From contig JAGRKV010000020.1 in the NCBI GenBank assembly GCA_020442165.1, positions 56,385 through 120,384 of the forward strand: 64,000 nt of DNA, given 5' to 3'. The number at the start of each line of letters is the position of its first letter. Position 1 is the first letter of the stretch. The stretch comes from Hyphomicrobiaceae bacterium. GTDB taxonomy: Bacteria; Pseudomonadota; Alphaproteobacteria; Rhizobiales; Hyphomicrobiaceae. The notes beneath the pieces were generated by a model. That model had not been told where the DNA came from, searched no databases, and saw only the letters and a list, made by a program, of their open reading frames with translations. Of this stretch, positions 41,671 through 51,602 are shown piece by piece. The position numbers were made by a program, and so were the translations under genes.

Positions 41671-42033
41671 ATGCGCACGAGGCCCGACGCGATTACCGAG
41701 ATGAATGTGGGCAGCAGAACAGTGGCCCGCGACGAGCAAGGCTTTCTGATCGACCCGGACGAATGGGATGAAAAAGTCGCTGCCGCTCTGGCCGCCGAAC
41801 AGAATCTGACACTCACGAAAGAGCACTGGGCCATTTTCCAATTCATGCGTGCCTTCCTGGCCGAGCACGGCGTCGCGGCTGATGCACGCTTCGTCTTCCG
41901 CTTTCTCGATGAGCGCGGCGATCCGGCCAAGAGCGGCAAGGAAAAGTTCTTCGAACTTTTTCCCTATGGTTATGTCGGCCAGGCCTGCAAGATTTCCGGC
42001 ATGCGCCAGCCGCGCGCGTGGAGCACCGGCTGA
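41671..42033 (+). CDS. DsrC/TusE-family sulfur relay-like protein lacking the penultimate cysteine
   Basis: The 120-residue protein matches the DsrC/TusE fold: FLIDPDEWDEKVAAALAAEQN, LTKEHWAIFQFMRAFLAEHGVAADARFVFRF and a C-terminal FELFPYGYVGQACKISGM. DsrC and TusE use a penultimate cysteine on a flexible arm to carry persulfide. Here the arm ends in MRQPRAWSTG with no cysteine; only the upstream cysteine of QACKISG remains. It may therefore be a regulatory or degenerate family member rather than a relay protein. The ATG at 41671 has AGGGGAG upstream. It stands alone with no dsr or tus genes near. Confidence 0.85.
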   Translation: MRTRPDAITEMNVGSRTVARDEQGFLIDPDEWDEKVAAALAAEQNLTLTKEHWAIFQFMRAFLAEHGVAADARFVFRFLDERGDPAKSGKEKFFELFPYGYVGQACKISGMRQPRAWSTG

Positions 42034-42252
42034 AGTACGTGGCTAGACCGGGCGCAACACGCCAGCGTGCGTGAGATCCCTTCGTTCAAGAAGCGGCAAC
42101 GCGGCGACGAAAGACAACGCAAGGGGCGCAATTGCAATCGAGTCGTGCGCTATGCGCATGGCTTGCCGCGATTACCCCTTTAAATTCTCGCGCGCCCCCT
42201 CATATCCCCCGCCATCAGCAAGAAGGACGGTGGGCCGGAAAGGAGGTTGGAC

Positions 42253-43119
42253 ATGAGAACGATTACCCGCGTAAAAGCAGCGCCGCATGGACACTGGGTA
42301 GGCGATGGCTTTCCTGTGCGCTCGTTGCTGTCACATGCGGCCGACGCGGAAGCGATCAGCCCGTTCCTGCTTCTGGATCACGCCGGTCCACACGTCTTCG
42401 CGCCTGCATTGCGACCACGCGGTGTCGGCCAGCATCCCCATCGCGGCTTCGAGACGGTCACGATCGTCTATAGCGGCGAGGTTGCGCACAAAGACTCGAC
42501 CGGCGCGGGCGGTGTCATCGGGCCGGGTGACGTGCAGTGGATGACGGCTGCTGCCGGCATCGTGCATGAGGAGTTTCATTCCGAGGCCTTCACCAAGACA
42601 GGTGGAAACCTGGAGATGGTCCAGCTGTGGGTCAATCTGCCTGCCAAGGACAAGGATGCCGCTGCTGGCTATCAGACGTTGCTCGACGCCGAGATACCCA
42701 GAGTGCCACTTGCCGAAGATTCTGGAACCGTGCGCGTGATCGCAGGCGAGTTCGCTGGTGCGCAAGGACCGGCGCGGACGTTTACGCCCATTGAGATATG
42801 GGATGTCCGGCTGAATCCGGGCAAGCATTCGGCATTCGATGTTCCTGACGGCCACAACGTCATCGTCGTCATGCTTGCTGGGACCGTCGAGGTGAATGGC
42901 AGTGAAATCATCCGCAGCGGTCAGGTTGCATTCCTGTCGGCAAATGGCGGTGAATTCACGCTGGAAGCGAATGGCGATGCCAAGCTGCTCATCCTAGCAG
43001 GCGAGCCGATTGACGAGCCGGTGGTGGCACATGGTCCGTTCGTCATGAATACCGTCGCCGAGATCCGGCAAGCGATGGTGGATTATCAGGACGGCCGCTT
43101 CGGAGCGATTGCGGTCTAA
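42253..43119 (+). CDS. Pirin-family cupin protein
   Basis: The 288-residue bicupin carries the pirin signature GVGQHPHRGFETVTIVYSGEVAHKDSTG, whose histidines bind a metal, and AAAGIVHEEFHS with the third histidine and the glutamate. The C-terminal cupin half includes WDVRLNPGKHSAFDVPDGHN. Some bacterial pirins act as quercetinases, others as redox-linked regulators; the sequence does not decide. An AGGAGG at 42241-42246 precedes the ATG at 42253 at ideal spacing; a TTG at 42247 is in frame. Confidence 0.92.
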   Translation: MRTITRVKAAPHGHWVGDGFPVRSLLSHAADAEAISPFLLLDHAGPHVFAPALRPRGVGQHPHRGFETVTIVYSGEVAHKDSTGAGGVIGPGDVQWMTAAAGIVHEEFHSEAFTKTGGNLEMVQLWVNLPAKDKDAAAGYQTLLDAEIPRVPLAEDSGTVRVIAGEFAGAQGPARTFTPIEIWDVRLNPGKHSAFDVPDGHNVIVVMLAGTVEVNGSEIIRSGQVAFLSANGGEFTLEANGDAKLLILAGEPIDEPVVAHGPFVMNTVAEIRQAMVDYQDGRFGAIAV

Positions 43120-43274
43120 TCAAATCCGCTGCTCGTATCGGACTGCGCCGCGCGTGAGGTATCATCCCTCAAGCGTGGCGCAGCTCGCTTTGCCACTCAA
43201 ATGCCGCTCGCGAACAACGCTCGCATGCCGTGTGTTTCCAATTTCCCGGCAAGGCCAGCGATATATCAAGTCCT

Positions 43275-45746
43275 TCAAATCCGCTGTCGCCCAAGTCGAA
43301 GCGCATTTGCGATGACGCTGACCGAAGACAGGCTCATGGCGATCGCCGCGATGATCGGGGAAAGCAGCGTCCCGAGCAGCGGATAGAGAATCCCAGCCGC
43401 AATCGGAATGCCGATGGCGTTATATCCGAAAGCAAATCCGAGGTTCTGCCGGATGTTGGCAAGTGTGGCCTTTGCCAGACCATGCGCGCGCGCAACGCCC
43501 GACAGATCGCCCTTAGGCAGCGTGATGCCCGCACTCTCGATGGCGACGTCGGCGCCCGTCCCCATGGCGATACCCACGTCGGCGGTTGCGAGCGCCGGTG
43601 CGTCATTGATGCCATCGCCGGCAAAAGCGACGCGGCGGCCCTGCGCCTTGAGGTTTGAGATCAGCCGCGACTTGTCCTCGGGTAGGACCTCCGCATGAAC
43701 CTCGGTAATTCCGAGTTCATTGGCGACGGTCTTCGCAGTCAATGCGTTGTCACCCGTCGCCATCACGATCCTGATGCCGCGCGAGCGCAGCTCCGCAAGG
43801 GCATCGGCTGCATTCGCCTTGATGGTATCTGCTATGACGAGCAGCCCGGCATAACGGCCGTCGATGGCAGCGACGAGCGCGGTTTGTGACGTGCCGCCGC
43901 GTTGCTTGAGTTCGCGCCCGATCTCAGCGAACGTCTGTTCTCCGAATGCGTTGGCGTAGCCAAGCCGTCGCATCAGCGCCGGATTGCCGATCGCGACCTC
44001 GCGGCCCTCAACCCGTCCCTTGATGCCCATGCCGGTAATGGCCTGGAAATCGGTGGGAGACGATGGCGTCACCGCACCGGCCTTGGCAGCATCGATGATT
44101 GCCAGGGCAATAGGATGCTCACTTCCCAGCTCCAGGCTCGCGGCAGCCTTCAACAGGTCGTCCTTTGAAATGCCGCCGGCTGGCAGGATTTCAGTCAGGC
44201 GGGGCTTGCCTTCGGTCAGCGTGCCGGTCTTATCGATCACCAGCGTGTCGATACCAGCGAGCGTCTCCAGGGCCGCCGCATCGCGTACCAGCACGCCTTC
44301 GCGCGCGCCGCGTCCGGTTGCCACCATGATCGACATCGGAGTCGCCAGTCCAAGCGCGCACGGGCACGCGATGATGAGCACCGAAACTGCTGCAACGATC
44401 GCATAGGCAAGCGCAGGTGACGGACCCCAGGCGAGCCAGGCCAGGAATGCGAGGATTGAGACAGCGACGACCGTGGGCACGAAATAACGCGCGATGCGGT
44501 CGGCCACGGATTGGATGGGCGCGCGGCTGCGTTGCGCACTGGCGACGAGCTGCACGATCTTGGCCAGCGTCGTCTCGGCGCCCACCTTGTCCGCGCGCAT
44601 CAAGAATGTGCCCGAGCGGTTGATGGTGCCGCCGGTAACGGTGTCACCCTTGGCCTTATCTGCAGGCATGGCCTCGCCGGTCAGCAGCGTCTCATCGATG
44701 GCTGAGTTGCCTTCAACGATCACACCATCAACGGGAACGGCCTCGCCCGGCCGCACACGCAAGGTATCGCCAACCTTCACATCATCGAGCGGAACATCGC
44801 TCTCGCCGCCATCTGCGCCAACACGGCGCGCGGTCTTGGGTGCGAGATCGACGAGCGCGCGTATGGCGTTGCCGGTGCGCTCGCGCGCCTTTAGCTCCAG
44901 AATTTGCCCCACGAGGACCAGCACGATGATGACCGCCGCCGCCTCGAAGTAGACGCCGACGGTGCCGCCATGTCCCTGCCGTAGCTCGGCGGGGAACAGG
45001 CCGGGTGCGAGTGTGGCGACGATCGAATAGAGGAATGCAGCAGCAACACCAATGGAAATCAGCGTCCACATATTGGGAGAGCGGTTGCGGATCGAGGCGA
45101 CGCCGCGCTCCAGAAACGGCCAGCCGGAATAAAGCACGACGGGTGCCGCGAGCAGCAGCTCGACGAACTGCGCGCCGCGAGCGCCAAACCAGTCCGTGAC
45201 CGGCAGGCCGAGATGCCCACCCATGGCGACGATGACTAGCGGAATGGTGAGCGGCAGCGCGACCTTGAGCCGCCGCGTGAAATCGACAAGCTCCGGGTTG
45301 GGGCCAGCGTCTGCTGGCGGAACTCCCATCGGCTCCAGCGCCATGCCGCAGATCGGACAGGTGCCCGGATGGTCCTGCACGATTTCCGGGTCCATCGGGC
45401 AGGTCCACATCGTGCCGGGCGCAGCGGCGGCGGCCTCCGCTTCGGCGGCAGTCTTCTTGCGGTCCTCATCGAGGTAGCGCAGCGGATCAGCGATGAACTT
45501 CTCTTTGCAGCGCGGATTGCAGAAATAGTACGTGGTGCCGTCGTGCTCGTGCGTGTGCTTGGCGGTGGCGATCGTGACGCTCATCCCGCAGACGGGATCG
45601 ATCGCCTTTCCCGCATCACTCCCGCCGCCGTGCTCTGCGTGTTCGTGCGCGCCGCCGCAGCACGAGGACGCCTCGGGTGGTGCCAGGTCCAGCGTTTTAC
45701 CGACGCGGATGGGACCGGACGGAAAAAGGGATTTGTCGCTCGACAT
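43275..45746 (-). CDS. Copper-translocating P1B-type ATPase with YHS and heavy-metal-binding domains
   Basis: This 823-residue pump exports Cu+ (or Ag+) from the cytosol. The N-terminus lacks a normal CxxC HMA domain. Instead it has a Cys/His-rich start (SSCCGGAHEHAEHGGG), a YHS domain (about 48-92, IDPVCGMSV and YYFCNPRCKEKF) and a heavy-metal-binding zinc-ribbon-like segment (113-138, MWTCPMDPEIVQDHPGTCPICGM). Membrane motif CPC is at 461-463, the phosphorylated aspartate D505 is in DKTGTLTEG, and MATGDN and GDGINDAPAL follow. No CueR-type regulator is adjacent. Confidence 0.94.
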   Translation of the reverse strand: MSSDKSLFPSGPIRVGKTLDLAPPEASSCCGGAHEHAEHGGGSDAGKAIDPVCGMSVTIATAKHTHEHDGTTYYFCNPRCKEKFIADPLRYLDEDRKKTAAEAEAAAAAPGTMWTCPMDPEIVQDHPGTCPICGMALEPMGVPPADAGPNPELVDFTRRLKVALPLTIPLVIVAMGGHLGLPVTDWFGARGAQFVELLLAAPVVLYSGWPFLERGVASIRNRSPNMWTLISIGVAAAFLYSIVATLAPGLFPAELRQGHGGTVGVYFEAAAVIIVLVLVGQILELKARERTGNAIRALVDLAPKTARRVGADGGESDVPLDDVKVGDTLRVRPGEAVPVDGVIVEGNSAIDETLLTGEAMPADKAKGDTVTGGTINRSGTFLMRADKVGAETTLAKIVQLVASAQRSRAPIQSVADRIARYFVPTVVAVSILAFLAWLAWGPSPALAYAIVAAVSVLIIACPCALGLATPMSIMVATGRGAREGVLVRDAAALETLAGIDTLVIDKTGTLTEGKPRLTEILPAGGISKDDLLKAAASLELGSEHPIALAIIDAAKAGAVTPSSPTDFQAITGMGIKGRVEGREVAIGNPALMRRLGYANAFGEQTFAEIGRELKQRGGTSQTALVAAIDGRYAGLLVIADTIKANAADALAELRSRGIRIVMATGDNALTAKTVANELGITEVHAEVLPEDKSRLISNLKAQGRRVAFAGDGINDAPALATADVGIAMGTGADVAIESAGITLPKGDLSGVARAHGLAKATLANIRQNLGFAFGYNAIGIPIAAGILYPLLGTLLSPIIAAIAMSLSSVSVIANALRLGRQRI

Positions 45747-45886
45747 GATAAGCCTCCACGATCGCGCCGTTGGCGGCCAGTATCGCAGCCGCGGGCAGCG
45801 GTGACGTTACCACCACATATGGGTGTTGGGAGCCGGATTACATCGCCGCATGCGAGAGCGCCGTTTTCAGAGTTTCGTGGTAGGCG

Positions 45887-46735
45887 CTACGTGGAGGTGT
45901 GAGAAAAAGCAGGCACGTCCGGCCAGAAAACGCGCGCGCGGGCGCTGATTTCTTCCGCGTCGCCGGTGGTCAGCAATTGTAGTTTGCTGGCCCCTTCGCA
46001 ATCGGCAAAGTGCGGGTGCCGCTCCAGGTAATGTTCTAAGCTGTCGGCCACCACGTCGGGCTGCGACAGGATTCGCACCGATGGGGCCAGATGCTTCGCA
46101 AAGAGATGCTCGACCAGCGGGAAATGGGTGCAGCCGAGAATGACGCGATGTGGTTCCTGGCCGCCCGTCTGCAACCTCAATCCGGCAACGGCTTCTGCCA
46201 CCAGCGCATCGAGTTCAACGTCGGGCGCTTCATCTTCGATTGCGCCCGCCAGGTTTGCTGCGACCTGTTGAAAGACGCGCATGCGCGGACAGCGCTTGCT
46301 GATCTCTTCGGGATAGACGCCGGATGTCACGGTGCGCGTGGTGCCGAACACGGCAAGGATGTCTGTGATGTACTTCTGCGGGTACTGCGGTGTCGTCACC
46401 GCCCACGGCGTCTGTGTTGCCGCCTCCACAGTCGGTGCGACTATGCCCAGCACGTTGTGACCGGCCCAGCCGGCATGTGGCAGCCAGTTCTGTTGCAGGC
46501 GCCGTGCGGCAACGGCGGTCGCCGTGTTGCATCCTAGAAGCACGAGCTTGGCGCCGCGCTGGTAGAGGGCTTCCACCGAACGCCGGGTCAGCTCGACGAC
46601 TTCGTCGGAGGGGCGGTTGCCGTAGGGCACGTTGGCGTGATCGCCCAGATATATGAACTCTGAATCGGGAAAGCGTGCCACCAGCGCGCGCAGCACTGTG
46701 AGCCCCCCCAACCCTGAATCAAATATCCCGATCAT
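45887..46735 (-). CDS. murI: Glutamate racemase
   Basis: MurI converts L- to D-glutamate for peptidoglycan. The two catalytic cysteines are visible in LLGCNTATAVA and ILGCTHFPLVEHL, and the N-terminal GIFDSGLGGLTVLRAL is the family hallmark. The 282-residue product starts at an ATG with the second-strand sequence MIGIFDSG, as in homologues. It is on the same strand as fabI, 166 bases downstream of it. Confidence 0.95.
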   Translation of the reverse strand: MIGIFDSGLGGLTVLRALVARFPDSEFIYLGDHANVPYGNRPSDEVVELTRRSVEALYQRGAKLVLLGCNTATAVAARRLQQNWLPHAGWAGHNVLGIVAPTVEAATQTPWAVTTPQYPQKYITDILAVFGTTRTVTSGVYPEEISKRCPRMRVFQQVAANLAGAIEDEAPDVELDALVAEAVAGLRLQTGGQEPHRVILGCTHFPLVEHLFAKHLAPSVRILSQPDVVADSLEHYLERHPHFADCEGASKLQLLTTGDAEEISARARVFWPDVPAFSHTST

Positions 46736-46901
46736 GCGGGGGTCATTTGCGCCGAGCGCGGCGTGCCGTCAAGTCCGACCATGTAACGGCAAGTCGGCTG
46801 TCGCATGATGGCTTGCGCAAAAAGCCACACCATGCGGGCGCAGTCCTGCGTCGCCCGCCGTATGCTGTAGACTCCAGAGAGATCAGCCGCCTCAGGCAGG
46901 C

Positions 46902-47762
46902 CTACTCCGCCGCAGCCGAAGGCTTACCGGACGAGTCGGCCTCCAGTTCCTTCAGCGATTGCAGGCTCGGCATCGACACCGTGTTATAGCCGCAGTCAAC
47001 GAAATGAACTTCGCCCGTCACCGCGCCCGACAAGGGCGACAGCAGGTAGAGCGCCGAGCCGCCGACTTCATCCAGCGTGGGCGTGCGCTTCAATGGCGCG
47101 TGCTCTTTCTGGAAGTTGAAGATTACGCGCGCATCGGAAACGCCCGCACCCGACAGCGTGCGCATCGGGCCTGCCGATAAGGCATTGACGCGAATACCCT
47201 GCGGTCCGAGATCGGCGGCGATGTAGCGTACTGATGCTTCCAGCGCGGCCTTGGCAACGCCCATCACGTTGTAGGACGGCACCGATCGCGTCGCGCCGCC
47301 ATAGGACAGCGTAATCATCGATCCGCCGTTGGTCATCAGCGCGGCAGCACGCTTGGCCACCTCCGTGAATGAGAAGCAGGAGATCAGCATGGTGTTGGCG
47401 AAGTTGTCGCGCGTGGTGTCGACGTAGCGGCCGACCAGCTCGCGAGGATCCGAATAGGCGAGCGCATGGACGACGAAATCGAGCCCGCCCCACTCCTTCT
47501 TGATTCGCTCGAAAACATTGTCGACTGTCGCAAGGTCAAGCACGTTGCACGGCTCGACGATGTCGGAACCGACCGACTTGGCAAGCGGCAATGCGCGCCT
47601 GCCGAATGCCTCATCCTGATAGGTAAAGGCGAGCTTGGCGCCATGACCGGCCACCGCCCTGGCGATACCCCAGGCGATGGAGCGCTCATTGGCTACGCCC
47701 ATGATGAGCCCGCGTTTGCCAGCCATCAGGGGACCTGGATTGGAAAAATCGATCTCGGCCAT
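46902..47762 (-). CDS. fabI: Enoyl-[acyl-carrier-protein] reductase (NADH), FabI
   Basis: FabI completes each elongation cycle of fatty acid synthesis. The short-chain dehydrogenase-type fold has GKRGLIMGVANERSIAWGIA at the cofactor site and the catalytic Tyr-X6-Lys pair Y164 and K171 in SYNVMGVAKAALE. From MAEIDFSNPG at 47762 it has 286 residues, with GAGGG six bases upstream; the frame is open to 47837. It follows fabB on the same strand after about 130 bases and is probably in the fabA-fabB-fabI operon. Confidence 0.96.
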   Translation of the reverse strand: MAEIDFSNPGPLMAGKRGLIMGVANERSIAWGIARAVAGHGAKLAFTYQDEAFGRRALPLAKSVGSDIVEPCNVLDLATVDNVFERIKKEWGGLDFVVHALAYSDPRELVGRYVDTTRDNFANTMLISCFSFTEVAKRAAALMTNGGSMITLSYGGATRSVPSYNVMGVAKAALEASVRYIAADLGPQGIRVNALSAGPMRTLSGAGVSDARVIFNFQKEHAPLKRTPTLDEVGGSALYLLSPLSGAVTGEVHFVDCGYNTVSMPSLQSLKELEADSSGKPSAAAE

Positions 47763-47896
47763 GGGAGCCCTCGTTCCAGCGCCATCGGCGCGCGCGTTAG
47801 TCTCGAACCAGCATCCGCTGTTCCGGTAGAACTTCATGTCGTGACATCCTGAAAGAGCCGGAATGGCTCCATTTAACGCCCCGACATGACGGATTA

Positions 47897-49126
47897 TTAA
47901 CCATCGTAGCGGCGCAACACGAGAGTTGCATTTGTTCCGCCAAACCCGAAGCTGTTCGACATGACACAGTTAAGCGAAGCATTATCGATGCGTGAGCGAA
48001 CGATTGGCATGTCTTCAAACGCCGGATCGAGTTCCTCGATATTGGCGCTCTCGCAGATGAAATCACCGTTCATCATCAGCAGCGAGAAAATCGCCTCCTG
48101 CACGCCGATCGCGCCCAGAGAATGGCCTGTCAGCGACTTGGTGGCGGAAATTCGCGGCGCATCCTTGCCAAAGACTTCGCGGATGGCCTCGATCTCCTTC
48201 AGGTCGCCGACCGGCGTCGCGGTAGCGTGCGGGTTGATGTAGTCGATCCGCCCAACGCCCTTGCCATCGAGCCCCTTCATGGCCAGCTGCATGCAGCGCA
48301 CCGCGCCCTCGCCCGACGGCGCCACCATGTCGAAACCATCCGAGGTTGCCCCGTAACCGGCCACCTCGCCGTAAATCTTGGCACCGCGCGCCTTGGCCCG
48401 CTCCAGTTCTTCGAGGACCACCACGCCAGCGCCACCAGCGATGACGAAGCCGTCGCGGTTCTTGTCATAGGCGCGCGAAGCCCGCTGGGGCGTGTCGTTG
48501 TATTTGGACGACATCGCGGCCATGCCGTCGAACAGTACCGACAGCGTCCAGTCGAGTTCCTCGCAGCCACCGGCAAACATGACGTCCTGTTTGCCCCACT
48601 GGATCAGTTCCGCGGCATTGCCGATGCAGTGCGCCGACGTCGAGCAGGCCGAAGAAATCGAGTAGTTGGTGCCCTTGATCCGGAAATTGGTGGCAAGCGC
48701 GGCGCTGGGCCCGGAGCACATGGCCTTGGGCACTTCGAATGGGCCAACCTTCTTGGGGTCTTTCTGGCGCGCAGTGTCGGCTGCCCAGACGATAGCGCGT
48801 GTCGAAGGTCCGCCAGCGCCGACGATGATGCCGGTGCGCTCGTTGACAACGTCTTTCTCTTCCAGCCCTGCGTCGCGGATCGCCTGTTCCATGGCGATGA
48901 AGTTCCAGCCGACGCCCTCTTCCATGAAGCGCTTCGGCTTACGCGGAACCTGGGCCGCCCAGTCGATCTGCGGCGCGCCATGCACCTGGCAGCGGAACCC
49001 CATCTCTGCGTACTTGTCGGCCTTGACGATGCCGGACTTGGCCTCACGCAGCGACGCGACGACCTCTTGGGCCGAATTGCCGATCGAGGAAACGATCCCC
49101 ATGCCGGTGACGACGACGCGCCTCAT
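47897..49126 (-). CDS. fabB: Beta-ketoacyl-ACP synthase I, FabB
   Basis: FabB elongates acyl chains and is needed for unsaturated fatty acids. The condensing-enzyme triad is C161 ([10 protein letters not shown]), H300 ([11 protein letters not shown]) and H335 (SLTGHSLGA). The motif around H300 is normally HGTSTP or HATSTP; here the serine is alanine. The 409-residue length and [16 protein letters not shown] start are typical. It sits between fabA and fabI on the same strand. Confidence 0.96.
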   Translation of the reverse strand: MRRVVVTGMGIVSSIGNSAQEVVASLREAKSGIVKADKYAEMGFRCQVHGAPQIDWAAQVPRKPKRFMEEGVGWNFIAMEQAIRDAGLEEKDVVNERTGIIVGAGGPSTRAIVWAADTARQKDPKKVGPFEVPKAMCSGPSAALATNFRIKGTNYSISSACSTSAHCIGNAAELIQWGKQDVMFAGGCEELDWTLSVLFDGMAAMSSKYNDTPQRASRAYDKNRDGFVIAGGAGVVVLEELERAKARGAKIYGEVAGYGATSDGFDMVAPSGEGAVRCMQLAMKGLDGKGVGRIDYINPHATATPVGDLKEIEAIREVFGKDAPRISATKSLTGHSLGAIGVQEAIFSLLMMNGDFICESANIEELDPAFEDMPIVRSRIDNASLNCVMSNSFGFGGTNATLVLRRYDG

Positions 49127-49272
49127 TGTAAACGACCCCTCTTGTCCGCCATTCCCGCCGCCGCTTCGAGGCGGAGGCTCAACCGCTGTTAACCCTAGCT
49201 TTTAGCCGAAATACGATGCGGCGTCCCACCTGCCTTCGTGGCGGCAGCGGTGCCGCTCGCCAAGCGTGGCGA

Positions 49273-49809
49273 TTATGCGCCCGAACTGCCGCTTTCCGGC
49301 TCAAACAGACCGACGCGCATATCGGCAGCAGTGTAGATCGGCACGCCGTCAGCGATCAGCGTTCCGTCAGCAATGGCCAGCTTCAACTTGCGCAGAATGA
49401 CGCGCTTCAAGTCGACGACGTATTCCACCTTTTTTGTGGTCTTGAGCACCATGTTGGTGAACTTCACTTCGCCGACGCCGAGCGCGCGGCCGCGTCCCGG
49501 CGCCCCGAGCCAGCCCAGGTAAAAGCCGGTCAGCTGCCATAATGCGTCAAGGCCCAGGCAGCCCGGCATCACCGGGTCGCCCTCGAAATGGCAGTCGAAG
49601 AACCAGTCGAGGCGATCATTCCCCGCAACAGCAAGTTCAGCCACGATCTGCCCCTTGCCGTGCGCGCCGCCTTCTTCCGAAATACGGCTGATGCGGTCGA
49701 ACATCAGCATGGGAGGCAGCGGCAGCTGGGCGTTTCCGGCACCGAAAAGGCGGCCGTGTCCGCACTCCAGCAAATCCTCGAACTCGAAGCTTGAACGGCG
49801 TGCGGTCAT
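49273..49809 (-). CDS. fabA: 3-hydroxydecanoyl-ACP dehydratase/isomerase, FabA
   Basis: FabA dehydrates 3-hydroxydecanoyl-ACP and isomerises trans-2 to cis-3-decenoyl-ACP, the branch point to unsaturated fatty acids. The catalytic histidine is H74 in [16 protein letters not shown] and the aspartate D88 in LGLDALWQ. From the ATG at 49809 it has 178 residues, the usual length; the frame opens at 49890. GGGGGAG lies about 11 bases upstream. It heads the fabA-fabB-fabI run and is divergent from irr, the arrangement known from rhizobia. Confidence 0.96.
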   Translation of the reverse strand: MTARRSSFEFEDLLECGHGRLFGAGNAQLPLPPMLMFDRISRISEEGGAHGKGQIVAELAVAGNDRLDWFFDCHFEGDPVMPGCLGLDALWQLTGFYLGWLGAPGRGRALGVGEVKFTNMVLKTTKKVEYVVDLKRVILRKLKLAIADGTLIADGVPIYTAADMRVGLFEPESGSSGA

Positions 49810-50266
49810 TGATGCTGGTGCTCCCCCAAATTTCAGTGCATGGCCCTGCGGCACGTCTCCAGTCCTCTGGGCATCAAGGCCCGGACGCACGGAGACTGAC
49901 GCCAGCAGGCAAGATTATGCCGGGGTCTTGCCATGCGCCCTCGCGCCAACCGCCCCAAGCCATGTTTGCGCTACTCTTCAAAAGGTAAAGACGGCCAGCG
50001 TCAAGCCGCATCTAACCTGAGAAACTGCTGTTTCCGCACGTTGCAGCGCATCGCCACGCCTCCTATAATATTTTCTGGCCGTTTAGCGGCGCGACGTCGA
50101 CGGGCGGTATTGGACCGAGTGGCTTCCACCTGCCCGTAAATCGTGCGAGACACTGCGGCGATAGACACTGCGGCGAAATGTGCCAGACAGCACGGTTTGC
50201 CCTCGCGTGAGGGCGATAATTGGCTATTTTGTGGGCCTGGGCCGAGAATAAGGACAAACCAGTCAG
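49810..50266. other. Divergent fabA-irr regulatory region
   Basis: About 450 bases between two divergent genes and without a supported gene. A candidate promoter toward irr lies at 50041-50069. I looked for a TTTAGAA-type iron control box and did not find a clear one. Confidence 0.5.
50041..50069 (+). promoter_or_regulatory. Candidate irr promoter
   Basis: TTGCAG at 50041-50046 and a perfect TATAAT at 50064-50069 are separated by 17 bases. The -35 box matches the consensus at only its first three bases. It would give a leader of nearly 200 bases before the irr ATG. Confidence 0.4.
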
Positions 50267-50713
50267 ATGAGCGAATCCGACGGCAAGATCGAGCAGGATA
50301 CCGGTCCGTCGGGCAGCGCGGATATCGCCGTGCGTCTACGGACGGCAGGGCTGCGCCCGACCCGGCAGCGCATGGCTCTCGGCCAGTTGTTGTTCCAGTC
50401 CGGAGATCGCCACGTTTCGGCAGAAACGCTGCATGCCGAAGCTATTGCGGCGGGCGAGCATGTTTCACTCGCGACCGTTTACAACACGCTGCACCAGTTC
50501 AAGCGGGCCGGCCTTCTGCGCGAGCTGGCGATTGATGGTACCCGCGCCTACTTCGACACCAACACCTCGAATCATAACCACTTTTTTGTCGAGGATGCTG
50601 GTGAGCTGATGGACATCGCCAGCGATGGAATAAGGGTCGATGGTCTTCCCGAGCCGCCGGAAGGCATGAAGATCTCCCACATCGATGTTGTCGTCAGGCT
50701 GGTCAAGGCCTGA
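50267..50713 (+). CDS. irr: Iron response regulator Irr (Fur family)
   Basis: Irr is a haem-sensing Fur-family regulator that controls iron uptake and haem synthesis in Rhizobiales. The 148-residue protein has a winged-helix domain with GLRPTRQRMALGQLLFQSGDRHVSAETLHAEA and the recognition region VSLATVYNTLHQFKRAGLLREL. The metal/haem-site histidines appear in SNHNHFFVEDAGEL. The N-terminal Cys-Pro haem-regulatory motif of Bradyrhizobium Irr is absent, as in Rhizobium-type Irr. The position divergent from fabA identifies it as irr rather than fur, zur or perR. Confidence 0.92.
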   Translation: MSESDGKIEQDTGPSGSADIAVRLRTAGLRPTRQRMALGQLLFQSGDRHVSAETLHAEAIAAGEHVSLATVYNTLHQFKRAGLLRELAIDGTRAYFDTNTSNHNHFFVEDAGELMDIASDGIRVDGLPEPPEGMKISHIDVVVRLVKA

Positions 50714-50776
50714 CAAGCCGGCGTGGGCCAGCGCACTGCAGCTTTCGCTCGTGCTCCAGCGTTTCAACGCGGCATT

Positions 50777-51340
50777 CTACCTAACCCGCTCACGCTCATA
50801 AACGCCCCAGAGCTTTTGCTGCTCCAGGTAGCCGCGAAAGGTATCGATGGTTACGTAACACCATGCGCCGTCGCAGCGCTGCACGTCAGCGATGACACCG
50901 GCTTCGATCAAGGCTACGGGCTTTGACGCTCCGCTGGCATCGGAGCGCAGTGCAATCTGCGGCCGCTGTCCGGTGTTCTTCAGCTCCCACGGCAGAACCA
51001 TCGCCGTGCGCCGCCCGGAGAGAAGCGAAGAAAGGATCCACCCCGTCGTGCCCTCCGAGTCGCGGACCTTGCGCCACGCCTCGTATTCCTCGATCACCTC
51101 GACCGGCAAGCCGGCCCTCCGGTAGACCCAAGCCGTGGGGTATTCCGTGCCCGGCCCCTGGCGCAGGTTGACGCGATCTGATTTGAGGCTGACATAACGC
51201 GGCAGCGGCAACCCGCTGGGGCCCACACCTACAGGAAGTGCGCTGGTGCTGCTGGGAGCCTTCATTTCGGCGTCCGCCCTGGTCCCGATTGCACAAAGAA
51301 CCAGCAACAGAACCAGAAAAAGCGCCAGATTACGCCGCAT
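50777..51340 (-). CDS. Secreted bacterial SH3-domain protein
   Basis: A 187-residue protein from MRRNLALFLVLLLVLCAIG, a clear signal peptide. The mature part has two SH3-like units: SDRVNLRQGPGTEYPTAWVYRRAGLPVEVIEEYEAWRKVRD (split by a loop) with GTTGWILSSLLSG, then a second half with AGVIADVQRCDGAWCYVTIDTFRGYLEQ. Such domains bind cell-wall components in the periplasm. The frame is open to 51469, which would add a 43-residue cytosolic lead; I chose the start that exposes the signal peptide. It is convergent with irr and divergent from the dehydrogenase. Confidence 0.85.
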   Translation of the reverse strand: MRRNLALFLVLLLVLCAIGTRADAEMKAPSSTSALPVGVGPSGLPLPRYVSLKSDRVNLRQGPGTEYPTAWVYRRAGLPVEVIEEYEAWRKVRDSEGTTGWILSSLLSGRRTAMVLPWELKNTGQRPQIALRSDASGASKPVALIEAGVIADVQRCDGAWCYVTIDTFRGYLEQQKLWGVYERERVR

Positions 51341-51602
51341 CGCCTGCGTGCGCCGCCAGCGCGCGGCGGATAGGTCGATCAGTTCAACGGTGGACGCCAG
51401 TGGCTGCGGCATGTCGAAAGGTAGTCTCGCGCTCGTATTTCGACGGGGTTTCACTCTATCGAGGAGCATCCTCGACGATTCTCTGCCCGATGGACACTAA
51501 TCGGTACTTTGTCATAGCCAAGGCCATCTGTTAGACACATGCGGAAACCTCCCCCAGGGTCGCGGGCCACCAGCGCCTGTTTCAACGGACCCCAATAATC
51601 CT

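Noticed and set aside
49810..50266. Iron control element (ICE or Fur-type box) near irr
   Set aside because: No inverted TTTAGAA-like or Fur-box repeat was clear by eye.
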